In this document: piece by piece, positions 9,570 to 17,302 of the stretch
Layout: every line of letters starts with the position of its first letter
Numbering within the stretch: position 1 is the first letter of the stretch
Assembly (NCBI GenBank): GCA_031254455.1
Contig: JAIRUI010000099.1
Location: 1 to 54,053 of the forward strand
DNA: 54,053 nucleotides
Direction of reading: 5' to 3'
Source: Chitinispirillales bacterium
GTDB taxonomy: Bacteria; Fibrobacterota; Chitinivibrionia; Chitinivibrionales; Chitinivibrionaceae
Position numbers and translations under genes: made by a program
Notes under the pieces: model-generated
Database searches by the model: none
Seen by the model: only the letters and a program-made list of their open reading frames with translations
What the model was told of the DNA's origin: nothing

Positions 9570-10418
9570 ATGAAACCGACGTACATGATTTTCAGAAATT
9601 TATCTTATTTTTTTCAAATTGTCAGAGTTGAAAACGCATTGATTGCATCTGTCGGAATTGCGCTCGGATGGCTTTATTGCAATAACAGTTTACCTGTAAG
9701 CGATTTGTTCTTTAGGGTGTTAGCCGGATTTTTCGCTCTTGGCTATGGAAATATTATTAACGACATTTGCGACATAAAAACCGACAAAATTTCTCATCCG
9801 AACCGCTTGCTTGTTTCTGGGGAAATAACTTTGAGATTCGCTGTTATATCCGCGATTATCTGTTTTGTTTTTTCGATACTTGCAGGATTCTTTTCATCTT
9901 TTGAATTAGGTATGGCGACACTTATTCCAATTTTTATTCTGACGCTTTATTCCGCCAGACTTAAAGGAACTCCGTTTATCGGAAACTTTACGGTCGCTTT
10001 GCTTACCGGATACACATTGTTTTTCGGCGGGTTTGGCGACAACGCGACAAAAATATTGTTTCCGGCGATTTTGGCGTTTTTGTCTAATTTTGCAAGAGAA
10101 ATAGTTAAAGATTTGAATGATGAAGAAGGCGATAAATCCGCCGGATTAAAAACTACTTCGTCTATTTCTTTAAGATATGTAAAAGCGGTTATTTATCTGC
10201 AATTTATAGCGTTTATTACTATTTCTTTCTTACCGTATTTTATGAACATGCTCGGAAAAACATACTTGCTTATTAACGTTTCTTTTATTGTCGCGATACA
10301 TTTTTTATACATAAAGTACTTTAATGAAAAAAGATACAAGAAATCGGCGAACGCGCTTAAAATCCAAATGATTTTAGGACTTTTTGCTATAACCGCCGAC
10401 TTTTTCTGGAATTTATAA
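9570..10418 (+). CDS. UbiA-family prenyltransferase, geranylgeranylglyceryl-phosphate type
   Basis: Integral membrane enzyme of 282 aa with about eight hydrophobic helices. The first Asp-rich motif is NDICDIKTDKISHPNRLLVSG (N64, D65, D68, D72) and the second REIVKDLNDEEGDKSAG (from about 176). The words HPNRLLVSG and REIVKDxxDxEGDK resemble digeranylgeranylglyceryl-phosphate synthase, the archaeal ether-lipid enzyme, and its bacterial relatives in the FCB group, more than UbiA or MenA. It starts 15 bp after trpC, so it is probably cotranscribed. The substrate is inferred: a polyprenyl diphosphate and either a prenylglyceryl phosphate or a quinone-like ring. Confidence 0.75.
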   Translation: MKPTYMIFRNLSYFFQIVRVENALIASVGIALGWLYCNNSLPVSDLFFRVLAGFFALGYGNIINDICDIKTDKISHPNRLLVSGEITLRFAVISAIICFVFSILAGFFSSFELGMATLIPIFILTLYSARLKGTPFIGNFTVALLTGYTLFFGGFGDNATKILFPAILAFLSNFAREIVKDLNDEEGDKSAGLKTTSSISLRYVKAVIYLQFIAFITISFLPYFMNMLGKTYLLINVSFIVAIHFLYIKYFNEKRYKKSANALKIQMILGLFAITADFFWNL

Positions 10419-10428
10419 ACGGAAATTA

Positions 10429-10608
10429 TTAATTACTTGTTAAATGCCAACCGGCATTGTAAGGACAAGGATATACTCTGAGTGTTATTCCACTTTCCAA
10501 ATTACGATGATTCGCCGCATCAAACGCCTCCTCTTGCGAAGCGTACAAATTCTTTGCCTGCCCGTTTTTTCCTATGCAATAAGGACAATATTTCTTTTTA
10601 TTAAACAT
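10429..10608 (-). CDS. Small zinc-ribbon-like protein, 59 aa
   Basis: A short gene on the minus strand. It begins MFNKKKYCPYC and ends YPCPYNAGWHLTSN. It has a CPYC knuckle near the start and a C-x6-H pair at the end (CPYNAGWH), which together could hold one zinc ion. The middle, YASQEEAFDAANHRN, is an amphipathic helix. This layout (CxxC, K-x-x-Y-x-S-x-E-E-A, then V-Y-x-C-P-x-x-x-G-W-H-L-T) is one I recall from small uncharacterised proteins in several phyla. GAAGG lies 9 bases before the ATG. It converges with the UbiA gene, whose stop is 10 bp away, and follows the methyltransferase gene on the same strand by 89 bp. Function unknown. The competing plus-strand frame here is basic, low-complexity and lacks family marks. 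Confidence 0.7.
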   Translation of the reverse strand: MFNKKKYCPYCIGKNGQAKNLYASQEEAFDAANHRNLESGITLRVYPCPYNAGWHLTSN

Positions 10609-10697
10609 CCTGTTTGCCTTCGTTTAAGGTTAAATTTTCATATTAGAAAAAGAAATTTATCTGTAAGGAAAATACGGGACTTAGAAAATAACTAAAA

Positions 10698-12272
10698 CTA
10701 AACCGCAAAATTCTTTACAAGTACTGCATCTATTTCATTAACAAACTGCCAATCATTTTTATTCTTATTTTCACAATATAACATTTCAATTTTGCTCTTG
10801 TTATTTTCGGATAATTTACTTAAATCTAACATTTTTCCATTATTCAAATCATTAGGCTCAAATTTTTGTAGTCCGTTGCCGTATTCGCGACTATTGTCTT
10901 CAAAAATTTGTCGGGCGGTATTTGTCAACAGATAGGCAAACAATAAATTGATTGAAATATCTGAAAACAGATTTGATTGCGGATAAATGCAATGAAAAGT
11001 CGTAAGATTGGAAACATTGGCTTCATTGCGAACAAAGCGTAACCCTGTACGGTTAAAAACCGAAACCCAAATTGGCGCAGGCGTTCTCTTTTCCAATGAA
11101 TACCACGGATTACGGCTTGCTGTTAAAAACTTTTTGTTAATTTCTTCCCGTTCACCTTTGAGCAAATATTTAACGACATTCGTGTTGTCAGAATTTACAG
11201 CATTTATAAGAAATACATTTTTATCTTTTTGTTTTAATTCCTCAAAGTCGGATTTAGTAAAGAAATTTCCCTGTACACCTGTAGAATGGCAAATACACGG
11301 CAGTAAATAATGCTCGTCAATGCCATATCTTCTGGCTTTTGAAAGATTAAACGAGAAATAATCATTTGCTCCGGTTGCAATACCTCTTACTACTTTTGCG
11401 TAAGTTGAAAACGGTATAAGATTTTTAAATTTATGTCCATTCTGCGGTTGATAATAAGTTTTCCATTTGCATTCAGGGTCGAGTTCAGAAAATGAATAAC
11501 TATTTGAATTAGCAGATAATCTGGAATAATCGACAATCAGTTTTTCAATGACGTTTAGTTGAGCGACGGATTGTATATTTGTAAACTGTACCCTGTCTGT
11601 TCGGTTATCATTTGCGCAAAGAATTATTGAAGCAGTCGTCAAAGCGTCGTCAAAAACATTTTCTTCAAAATCAAAAACAATGATATGTCGCAATGTGCCT
11701 GTTTTGAGTAAATGAGTTTTAACTAACTTTCCATAATCCGAATTTAGAAACTCCGAAGGTATTATATAAGCGCATCGCCCGTTAGGTTTTAGCTGATATA
11801 TAGATTTCAGCAAAAAAAGAGTGTAAAGATTAGTAAAACCGTTTAACCTGCATTTCAAATTTGTTTCTATTTCTTTTAAAACGTTTTTATTATCATAGTC
11901 GTGAAATTTGAAATATGGCGGATTACAAATAATACCGTCGTATTTATTTTGCCAGTCATTGTACATGTAATTCTCTGGTAGCAAATTTATTTTTTCCATT
12001 CCGGAAAATTCTTTTTTGGCTCTTTCAAGAATCAGGTTATCAATTTCAAAACCTTTGATTTGAACATTGCTTTTCTTTGATAGTAACACTCTTGAAAAGA
12101 CGCCCAAGCCAAAAGCAGGTTCTAAAACTGTTTGCAAATTTTCATTTCCAAGCAACCATTCGATCATCAATTCGGCGACAGGATATGGCGTAAAAAATTG
12201 AGCGAATTTTTTACGGTGTCCCAATGGCACTGTATTTGAATAATCTGCTTCTATAGTAATTTTGGCGTTCAT
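10698..12272 (-). CDS. Type II N6-adenine DNA methyltransferase
   Basis: Methylates adenine in the target of the adjacent restriction enzyme and so protects the host. The 524-aa protein has the SAM-binding motif I EPAFGLGVF (residues 51-59) and the catalytic NPPY at 117-120; KKFAQFFTP near 21-29 is the usual N-terminal mark of this group. The C-terminal 300 residues are a probable target-recognition domain. The layout resembles the enzymes that methylate GTMKAC and GTYRAC (AccI and HincII groups). Its ATG shares one base with the TAA of the endonuclease gene (TAATG), so the two are coupled, with the endonuclease first. Confidence 0.85.
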   Translation of the reverse strand: MNAKITIEADYSNTVPLGHRKKFAQFFTPYPVAELMIEWLLGNENLQTVLEPAFGLGVFSRVLLSKKSNVQIKGFEIDNLILERAKKEFSGMEKINLLPENYMYNDWQNKYDGIICNPPYFKFHDYDNKNVLKEIETNLKCRLNGFTNLYTLFLLKSIYQLKPNGRCAYIIPSEFLNSDYGKLVKTHLLKTGTLRHIIVFDFEENVFDDALTTASIILCANDNRTDRVQFTNIQSVAQLNVIEKLIVDYSRLSANSNSYSFSELDPECKWKTYYQPQNGHKFKNLIPFSTYAKVVRGIATGANDYFSFNLSKARRYGIDEHYLLPCICHSTGVQGNFFTKSDFEELKQKDKNVFLINAVNSDNTNVVKYLLKGEREEINKKFLTASRNPWYSLEKRTPAPIWVSVFNRTGLRFVRNEANVSNLTTFHCIYPQSNLFSDISINLLFAYLLTNTARQIFEDNSREYGNGLQKFEPNDLNNGKMLDLSKLSENNKSKIEMLYCENKNKNDWQFVNEIDAVLVKNFAV

Positions 12273-13372
12273 TAAAAATATTCGTTTTTAATTTCTAAAA
12301 TTTTTTTAAGATTGTCAATATCAAGATACGCCGTTCCGCCCTTAAAAGTAACATAAAACAGCAATCGTCCCCTATCCATTTCTTTGCGAACACTCTTATG
12401 GTCGGGTTCGACAACTTTTGAGGCAATTTCGACACCTGATTTTGAATTGATTTTAACTGTTGTTTTATTTTGATTTTTTGTGTCCGATTCTACCGAAAAA
12501 ATTACGCCGTCATTATCGGGATTAGAGATAATTTGCAAAATTTGCTCAAATGAAATACCGTAAACTTTATCAAAAAACACCTGAAAATAGAAATGCGGAA
12601 CATTAAAAATTTCAATCCATTTATAAACCACTTTTATGTCTTCTACTTTTGGAGTTATGGAAAGATAATCGCGTTTCTGTATTTCTTTTATTGCAATTTT
12701 GAGTTGTTTAAACAGGTCATTCAATTGAATTAATCGCTCGCTTGACTGCCATCCCGGAACTTTGAAATCGGTAACGTTTAATGTTTTAGCGGTTATTCCA
12801 TTCAGTAAATCAATGTAATTTTCCCGTGAATGATGCAATAAAATATCTTTGTATTCGACAAGGATTTTATCTTTTGTTTCCAATGCAATTTGGGTAAATT
12901 TTTCTGTCCGAAGTTGCATTGCTTCGTCATAACGGTCAATCAAGAAAGCGCTTGAGCGCACTTCTATGCCCGCAGTGGCTTTTTTGACATAATTCATTAT
13001 TTGGTCGTGTGGAATACGGCTAATATCATAACCTAGATTTATATCAAAATTGGACTTTTCGAAAATCAACAAATCTGGACGTTTTCCGATTGTATCCAAT
13101 TCATTTTGAAATTCCTGATAAAAGGTATCAAATCCTTCTTCCCCTGCAACTAAATCATCAGACTTACCATATTTTACTGCAATATAATTTTGAGAAGTTT
13201 CATTAATAGCACGTGTAATGAGGTTTTCCGCCCAATCACCCTGTTCTTTATTTGTGATAAAATTTGACGATGCTTGAGTAGGAGTACGTGCAATGTCTCT
13301 TGGTTGCGAAAAATCAACCAATTTCGCAGGTATTCCTTTTGTTAATTCCCTAATTTTTTCAAAATATGTCAC
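12272..13372 (-). CDS. Type II restriction endonuclease, AccI-like
   Basis: Predicted to cut DNA at the site protected by the downstream methyltransferase. The 366-aa protein carries a PD-(D/E)xK-like core: E49 in GDWAE, P99-D100 in KRPDLLIF, and E137-V138-R139-S-S, where arginine stands in for the usual lysine. The N-terminal text with PTQASSNFITNKEQGDWAE resembles, from memory, the AccI family (target GT/MKAC). The specificity is inferred, not shown. The pair lies alone between housekeeping genes and a metal-resistance operon, as expected for an acquired defence cassette. No controller (C) protein gene is present. Confidence 0.7.
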   Translation of the reverse strand: MTYFEKIRELTKGIPAKLVDFSQPRDIARTPTQASSNFITNKEQGDWAENLITRAINETSQNYIAVKYGKSDDLVAGEEGFDTFYQEFQNELDTIGKRPDLLIFEKSNFDINLGYDISRIPHDQIMNYVKKATAGIEVRSSAFLIDRYDEAMQLRTEKFTQIALETKDKILVEYKDILLHHSRENYIDLLNGITAKTLNVTDFKVPGWQSSERLIQLNDLFKQLKIAIKEIQKRDYLSITPKVEDIKVVYKWIEIFNVPHFYFQVFFDKVYGISFEQILQIISNPDNDGVIFSVESDTKNQNKTTVKINSKSGVEIASKVVEPDHKSVRKEMDRGRLLFYVTFKGGTAYLDIDNLKKILEIKNEYF

Positions 13373-13519
13373 AGTTTTCCTTTAATAATTTACTTTTCAA
13401 CAAACAACTTTGTAAAAATATGTTCTGCCTGCCTAAAAAAATAAGATGGAAATTATATCTGAAAAATTTATAGTTTGATGAAGATGTATCTAATCTCCAA
13501 AACTTTATATTCTTTCACA

Positions 13520-15415
13520 TCAACCTCTCGACGATTTTTCTTTATAGTATAACGCTCGCAGCGAATTTAAGACTGCCGCGACAGTCACTCCTACGTCGCC
13601 GACAACAGCCATCCAAATCGTCGCTATGCCAAACGCTCCCAAAACCAAAATCACTCCTTTTATTGCAAGAATCGAAACAATATTCTGCACTACTATTTTC
13701 CTTGTTTTTTTGGCGATAAAAAGCGCCGTGACAATTTTTGACGGCTCGTCGCTCATCAGTACAATATCGGCAGTCTCTACAGCGGCGTCGCTTCCGGCGG
13801 CGCCCATAGCAAAACCGATGTCGCTGACGGCGATTACCGGCGCGTCGTTTATTCCGTCGCCGACAAACGCAATTTTCCCAAAACCGCTCCTTTCGTTTTT
13901 GACTTTCAAGGCGATTTCTACTTTATCCTGTGGAAGCAAGTCTGTAAAAGATAAATCCGGCTGCAGTTTTTCGATTACATTCTCCGCGTTTTGCTTTGAA
14001 TCTCCTGTCAAAACTGCGGTGAAAACTTTTAACTTTTTAAGTCTTTTTATCGTATCGACGCTGTCGGATTTCAATTTATCTGTTACGACAATATATCCTG
14101 CGAAACGCCTGTCTATCGCTATAAAAAATACCGCGCATCCTTTTGGAATATCACTGCATTCTATTTCTAAGGATTTAAGAAACGCAAAACTTCCGACAAC
14201 GATTTTTTTCTTTTCAAACGATATACTTACGCCTTTCCCTGCAACTTCTTTGTAATCCGAGATTTTACCGAATTCTATTTCTTTATTGTAATGCGAAACT
14301 ATCGACTTCGCAATCGGATGATTTGAAAAACTTTCGGCAAACGCGGCATATTTTAACAACTCTTCTTTTGAAGATTCGCTTACACAAACCACTTCTTCAA
14401 CAGAAAATTTACCTTCGGTGAGCGTTCCTGTTTTATCGAAAATAATTGTTTTTACATCGTTAAGCGCGTCAAGAAAATTACTGCCTTTAACCAAAATTCC
14501 ACGTCTTGAGGCGCAGGCGATTCCTCCGAAAAACCCGAGTGGAATCGAAACAATCAACGCGCACGGACACGAAACCACCAAAAAAACCAGCGCACGTCTT
14601 ATCCATTCGCTCCAAACCGCGTTCGGAATAAAAATCGGCAAAATTGTAGCCATAAAAAACGCAATCGACATAACGATCGGCGTATAAATTTTTGCAAATT
14701 TTGTGATAAATTTCTCGGTCGCCGTCTTTTTTGCAAGCGAATTTTGAACCAAATCCAAAATCTTGGCGATTGTCGATTCTTTCTGCGTTTTTTCTACACA
14801 AAGTGTTATTAAACCGTCAATATTTATGCTACCTGACAAAGCCTGTGAGCCGGTTCCTACATATTTCGGAATAGATTCCCCCGTCAACACCGACATGTCA
14901 AGCGTAGAATTCCCTTCGACAATAACCGAATCCAAAGGAATCTTTTCGCCGGGTTTTACTATAATTTTAGCGCCTACGCAAACTTCTTCCACCGAAAATT
15001 TTTGCACCCCCCCCCTATCCGTTATTACGTTTGCGTAATCCTGACGAATATTTGCAAGAGCCGAAATTGATTTTTTAGACTTGGCGACGGCTGCGTTCTG
15101 TATCGACTCTCCTATCTTGTTAAAAAGCATAATCGCGACCGCTTCAGGAAAGGCGTTTATAAAAAACGCTCCGATTGACGCAACGCTCATCAAGAAATTT
15201 TCGTCGAAAAGTCTCCCTTTTTTTACATTCTCAAGCGTTTTAAGTAAAATATCCCATGCAAGTAAAAGATACGCCGTAAAAAAAATTCCAAATTCTATCC
15301 AATAATTAAAATTCCCGATTATTCCGACAACAAAAAGCCCGATTCCAATAAACGCAGGGATGTTAAAAAAGGAGTTTTCTTCATCGTTGCAGCAATCTTC
15401 TTCTTTTTCTTTCAT
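13520..15415 (-). CDS. Heavy-metal P1B-type ATPase (Zn/Cd/Pb exporter, ZntA/CadA group)
   Basis: Pumps metal ions out of the cytoplasm at the cost of ATP. The 631-aa protein has the metal-site motif SCPCAL in the membrane, the phosphorylated aspartate in DKTGTLTEG, the TGES loop, the SNHPIAKS His-Pro site and the GDGINDAPV hinge. CPC fits Zn, Cd or Pb (Cu pumps also have it). It lacks the N-terminal HMA ferredoxin-like domain of ZntA; only a short acidic tail with a Cys pair (EEDCCNDEE, residues 5-13) remains. The ATG directly abuts the stop of the repressor gene, so the two form one operon from the 15809-15828 operator. Confidence 0.92.
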   Translation of the reverse strand: MKEKEEDCCNDEENSFFNIPAFIGIGLFVVGIIGNFNYWIEFGIFFTAYLLLAWDILLKTLENVKKGRLFDENFLMSVASIGAFFINAFPEAVAIMLFNKIGESIQNAAVAKSKKSISALANIRQDYANVITDRGGVQKFSVEEVCVGAKIIVKPGEKIPLDSVIVEGNSTLDMSVLTGESIPKYVGTGSQALSGSINIDGLITLCVEKTQKESTIAKILDLVQNSLAKKTATEKFITKFAKIYTPIVMSIAFFMATILPIFIPNAVWSEWIRRALVFLVVSCPCALIVSIPLGFFGGIACASRRGILVKGSNFLDALNDVKTIIFDKTGTLTEGKFSVEEVVCVSESSKEELLKYAAFAESFSNHPIAKSIVSHYNKEIEFGKISDYKEVAGKGVSISFEKKKIVVGSFAFLKSLEIECSDIPKGCAVFFIAIDRRFAGYIVVTDKLKSDSVDTIKRLKKLKVFTAVLTGDSKQNAENVIEKLQPDLSFTDLLPQDKVEIALKVKNERSGFGKIAFVGDGINDAPVIAVSDIGFAMGAAGSDAAVETADIVLMSDEPSKIVTALFIAKKTRKIVVQNIVSILAIKGVILVLGAFGIATIWMAVVGDVGVTVAAVLNSLRALYYKEKSSRG

Positions 15416-15787
15416 TTAATTCTCCTCGTTTATGTGTGAAAGTCCGGTTTCGACGATGTCTTTTATATGCTCGTCGTCGAGCGAATAATACACGATTTTG
15501 CCTTTTTTACGAAACTTTACCAATTTTGTTTGGCGTAGCATTCGTAACTGGTGCGAAATTGCCGATTTTGTCATATTTAACAAAAATGCGATATCGCAGA
15601 CGCACATTTCGGAATTGAGCAGCGCCGCAATAATTCTGATACGCGTCGAATCCGAAAACATTTTGAAAAAATCGGCAAGCAAAAACAATCGCTCGCAAAC
15701 AGGCATATTTTGCGCAACGCTTTCTACGACTTCTTTATGTATCGTTTCACAATCGCATTCGGCAAAATCGTTTTCTTTGAAATCCAT
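15416..15787 (-). CDS. ArsR/SmtB-family metal-responsive repressor (CadC/SmtB-like)
   Basis: Winged-helix repressor expected to leave its operator when Zn, Cd or Pb binds. The start is the ATG at 15787, with AGAGGG in front; a longer frame starting at a TTG inside the operator is not credible. In the 123-aa protein the recognition helix region reads MTKSAISHQLRMLR. Two metal sites are visible: an alpha3N thiolate site (C11 and C13 in the N-terminal arm, C62 and C64 in MCVCDI) as in CadC, and an alpha5 site (D105, H107, H118, E121) with exactly the spacing of SmtB D104/H106/H117/E120. It leads the operon with the exporter ATPase. Confidence 0.9.
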   Translation of the reverse strand: MDFKENDFAECDCETIHKEVVESVAQNMPVCERLFLLADFFKMFSDSTRIRIIAALLNSEMCVCDIAFLLNMTKSAISHQLRMLRQTKLVKFRKKGKIVYYSLDDEHIKDIVETGLSHINEEN

Positions 15788-15808
15788 AAATCCCTCTTTT
15801 CTTGTAAC

Positions 15809-15828
15809 AGTTGAACAATTGTTCAACT
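15809..15828. promoter_or_regulatory. Perfect 20-bp palindromic operator of the ArsR/SmtB repressor
   Basis: The sequence AGTTGAACAATTGTTCAACT is a perfect palindrome. Its core TGAACA-AT-TGTTCA is the 12-2-12 type of ArsR/SmtB site. It lies 22 bp upstream of the repressor ATG (minus strand), next to an AT-rich block (15829-15840) that could be a -10 region, so bound repressor would block transcription of its own operon. The divergent HEPN/MNT module starts 90 bp away on the other side and could share the control. Confidence 0.85.
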
Positions 15829-15919
15829 AATATAATATATGCCGATAACAAAAGGTAAAAAATATTTGTTTTTTGTATTTCTCACAAATATAAATATTAT
15901 TTTAAAGATATTGGAAATT

Positions 15920-16326
15920 ATGAATAGAATAGAAAGTTTTGGAATGACACAAGAAGAAAAAGTAAAATACTGGGTTGACTTAGCCGAAGAAGATTTGGCT
16001 GTCGGTGAAACGTTAGTAAAAAACGAGCATAATCTTTATGCCGTATTTATGTGTCATCAGGTAGTTGAGAAAGTATTAAAAGGGTATTTTAGAAGACACT
16101 CCGCCGTTCAGGCACGATTTTAGAGTATCTCGCTAAACAATCGGAGATTTATGATTTGCTAACCGACAATCAAAAATCGTTTATTAAAATGCTGAATCCG
16201 TTCAACGTGGAAGTCCGTTATCCTGATTATAAAAGAAGAATGGAACAATCCTTAACAAAAGAGATAACGCAAAGTATTTTTAGACAAACTGAGGAATTAC
16301 TGCAATGGATGAAAAAAAAGATATAA
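15920..16326 (+). pseudogene. HEPN-domain protein (HepT-like), broken by two frameshifts
   Basis: Frame 1 from the ATG gives a HEPN start (KYWVDLAEEDLAVGETL, then CHQVVEKVLKGYF) and then runs to a stop. The family text continues as EDTPPFRH in the next frame and as LEYLAKQSEIYDLL in the third, through to a stop at 16324-16326. Removing one A at about 16091 and one T in the run 16118-16121 restores a single full-length HEPN frame. HEPN proteins are RNase toxins or AMP-ylation targets paired with MNT nucleotidyltransferases; the MNT gene follows with a 22-bp overlap. Either the gene is dead or the assembly has two single-base insertion errors. Confidence 0.8.
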
Positions 16327-16619
16327 TTTCAATAGCAAAGAAATATTTGGAAACGGTTAAAGCAAGCGATTTCCCTATGCAAATAGAAAAGGCATATCTT
16401 TTCGGCTCATTCGCAAAGAGAAATCCTAATAAAGACAGTGATATTGACATTGCTTTGGTAGTAAATCACTGGGCAGGCAATTATCTTGACGTTGTTATGT
16501 CCGTCTGGGGATTACGCGATGACTTAGATATAAGAATAGAACCGCACATCGTAGTTCCCGAAGAAGATTACGCCGGATTTTTAACCGAAATTCAAAGAAC
16601 CGGAATAGAATTGATATAA
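16305..16619 (+). CDS. MNT-type nucleotidyltransferase (MntA-like antitoxin)
   Basis: Minimal nucleotidyltransferase of 104 aa with the family motif YLFGSFAKRNPNKDSDIDIAL (GSF...DSD-I-D), the two Asp residues that hold Mg-NTP, and a further Asp near DLDIRIE. MntA proteins silence their HEPN partner by adding AMP or short oligo-A to it. The gene starts within the end of the HEPN frame. The partner here is frameshifted, so the antitoxin would be an orphan if the frameshifts are real. Confidence 0.85.
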   Translation: MDEKKDIISIAKKYLETVKASDFPMQIEKAYLFGSFAKRNPNKDSDIDIALVVNHWAGNYLDVVMSVWGLRDDLDIRIEPHIVVPEEDYAGFLTEIQRTGIELI

Positions 16620-16781
16620 AACGCACTCACCTTTTGTATAAATCAAAATAAACTATAAACAATACTTTTGCATCCCTTAGAAAAAATACGCCGCAAAACG
16701 AGAAAACAAAAAATTTCTTATCTATAGAGTCTATTCAATCTTAAAATTACTTTTTATCATAAAAATAAATTATTTTACATA
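16620..16781. other. AT-rich spacer before the first leader element
   Basis: No gene and no strong hairpin. The block AAAATAAATTATTTTA at about 16762-16777 is a near-palindrome that also occurs directly before the second leader element (18541-18554), so it seems to belong to the element. Confidence 0.4.
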
Positions 16782-16956
16782 TACCACAAAAGATGAATAG
16801 TAGGAATTAGTTTCTGCTATTTTCATCAACTTTTTTATTTTACAACAGGCATGAGCCACCTCTTTTAGGTTGTTCTGCCTGCGCCTGTTGTTTCTTTTAA
16901 CGTTGGTGAATATTCATCTTTTGTGGTAAAAACTATGATTATTGGCAGAGCAGCCT
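16782..16956 (+). ncRNA. Structured leader element A (candidate new cis-RNA with pseudoknot)
   Basis: Helices read by eye: P1 16782-16799 with 16911-16928, 18 perfect bp. P2 side hairpin, about 16800-16806 with 16811-16817. P3 TTCATCAAC 16822-16830 with GTTGGTGAA 16902-16910, 9 bp with one G-U. P4 ACAACAGGC 16842-16850 with GCCTGTTGT 16883-16891, 9 perfect bp. The apical loop holds AGGTTGTTCTGCC (16867-16879), which pairs with GGCAGAGCAGCCT (16944-16956) over 13 bp with two G-U. The same plan with different helix sequences recurs at 18557-18744. It stands 110 bp before a secreted-protein start. The role is inferred; a DNA-level structure is the alternative. Confidence 0.6.
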
Positions 16957-17065
16957 TTCTTCGGTTTTACTACAGAAAAGTCGCTTCTTTCCCTTAATTC
17001 ATAATGTTTTACTTGGCAATTAGTGTTATGCTTTTTTGTAAAATTTTTAATTTAAGAGGTTTTGT

Positions 17066-17302
17066 ATGTTAAACAAAAACAGATTTTTGAAAGTAGTAGC
17101 GACAATAGCGATTGCCGCACAGATGGTATCGGCGGCGACAGACATCACCGCCAAATTCACCGACCAGAACTTTAAGGCGGTGGTGTATGAGACGATTGGG
17201 AAAACCTCACCGACTGCGATACTCGACAGTGATGTAAATAAAATTATGGGAATTATATACAATCTTCACCATCCTATTAATTCCACGTTACAAGCCGATT
17301 AA
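17066..17302 (+). pseudogene. Truncated secreted protein, N-terminal part of a leucine-rich-repeat type
   Basis: 78 aa. A signal peptide (basic start, hydrophobic core, cut near SAA at about residues 22-24) is followed by DITAKFTDQNFKAVVYETIG and a stretch that resembles the cap before leucine-rich repeats in internalin-like proteins. The expected repeats are missing: the text changes after SDVNKIMG and stops within 20 residues. The IS1595-family transposase gene follows, so insertion or an earlier deletion probably removed the rest. AAGAGG precedes the ATG. The signal-peptide DNA (about 17093-17130) closely matches that of the gene at 18806. Confidence 0.5.

Noticed and set aside
10444..10695. 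Plus-strand 83-codon frame
   Set aside because: Basic, low-complexity text without family marks; it is the shadow of the minus-strand zinc-ribbon-like gene at 10429-10608.
13626..14255. Plus-strand frame (209 codons) opposite the metal ATPase
   Set aside because: Ser/Thr/Ile-rich shadow of a gene with complete P-type ATPase motifs.
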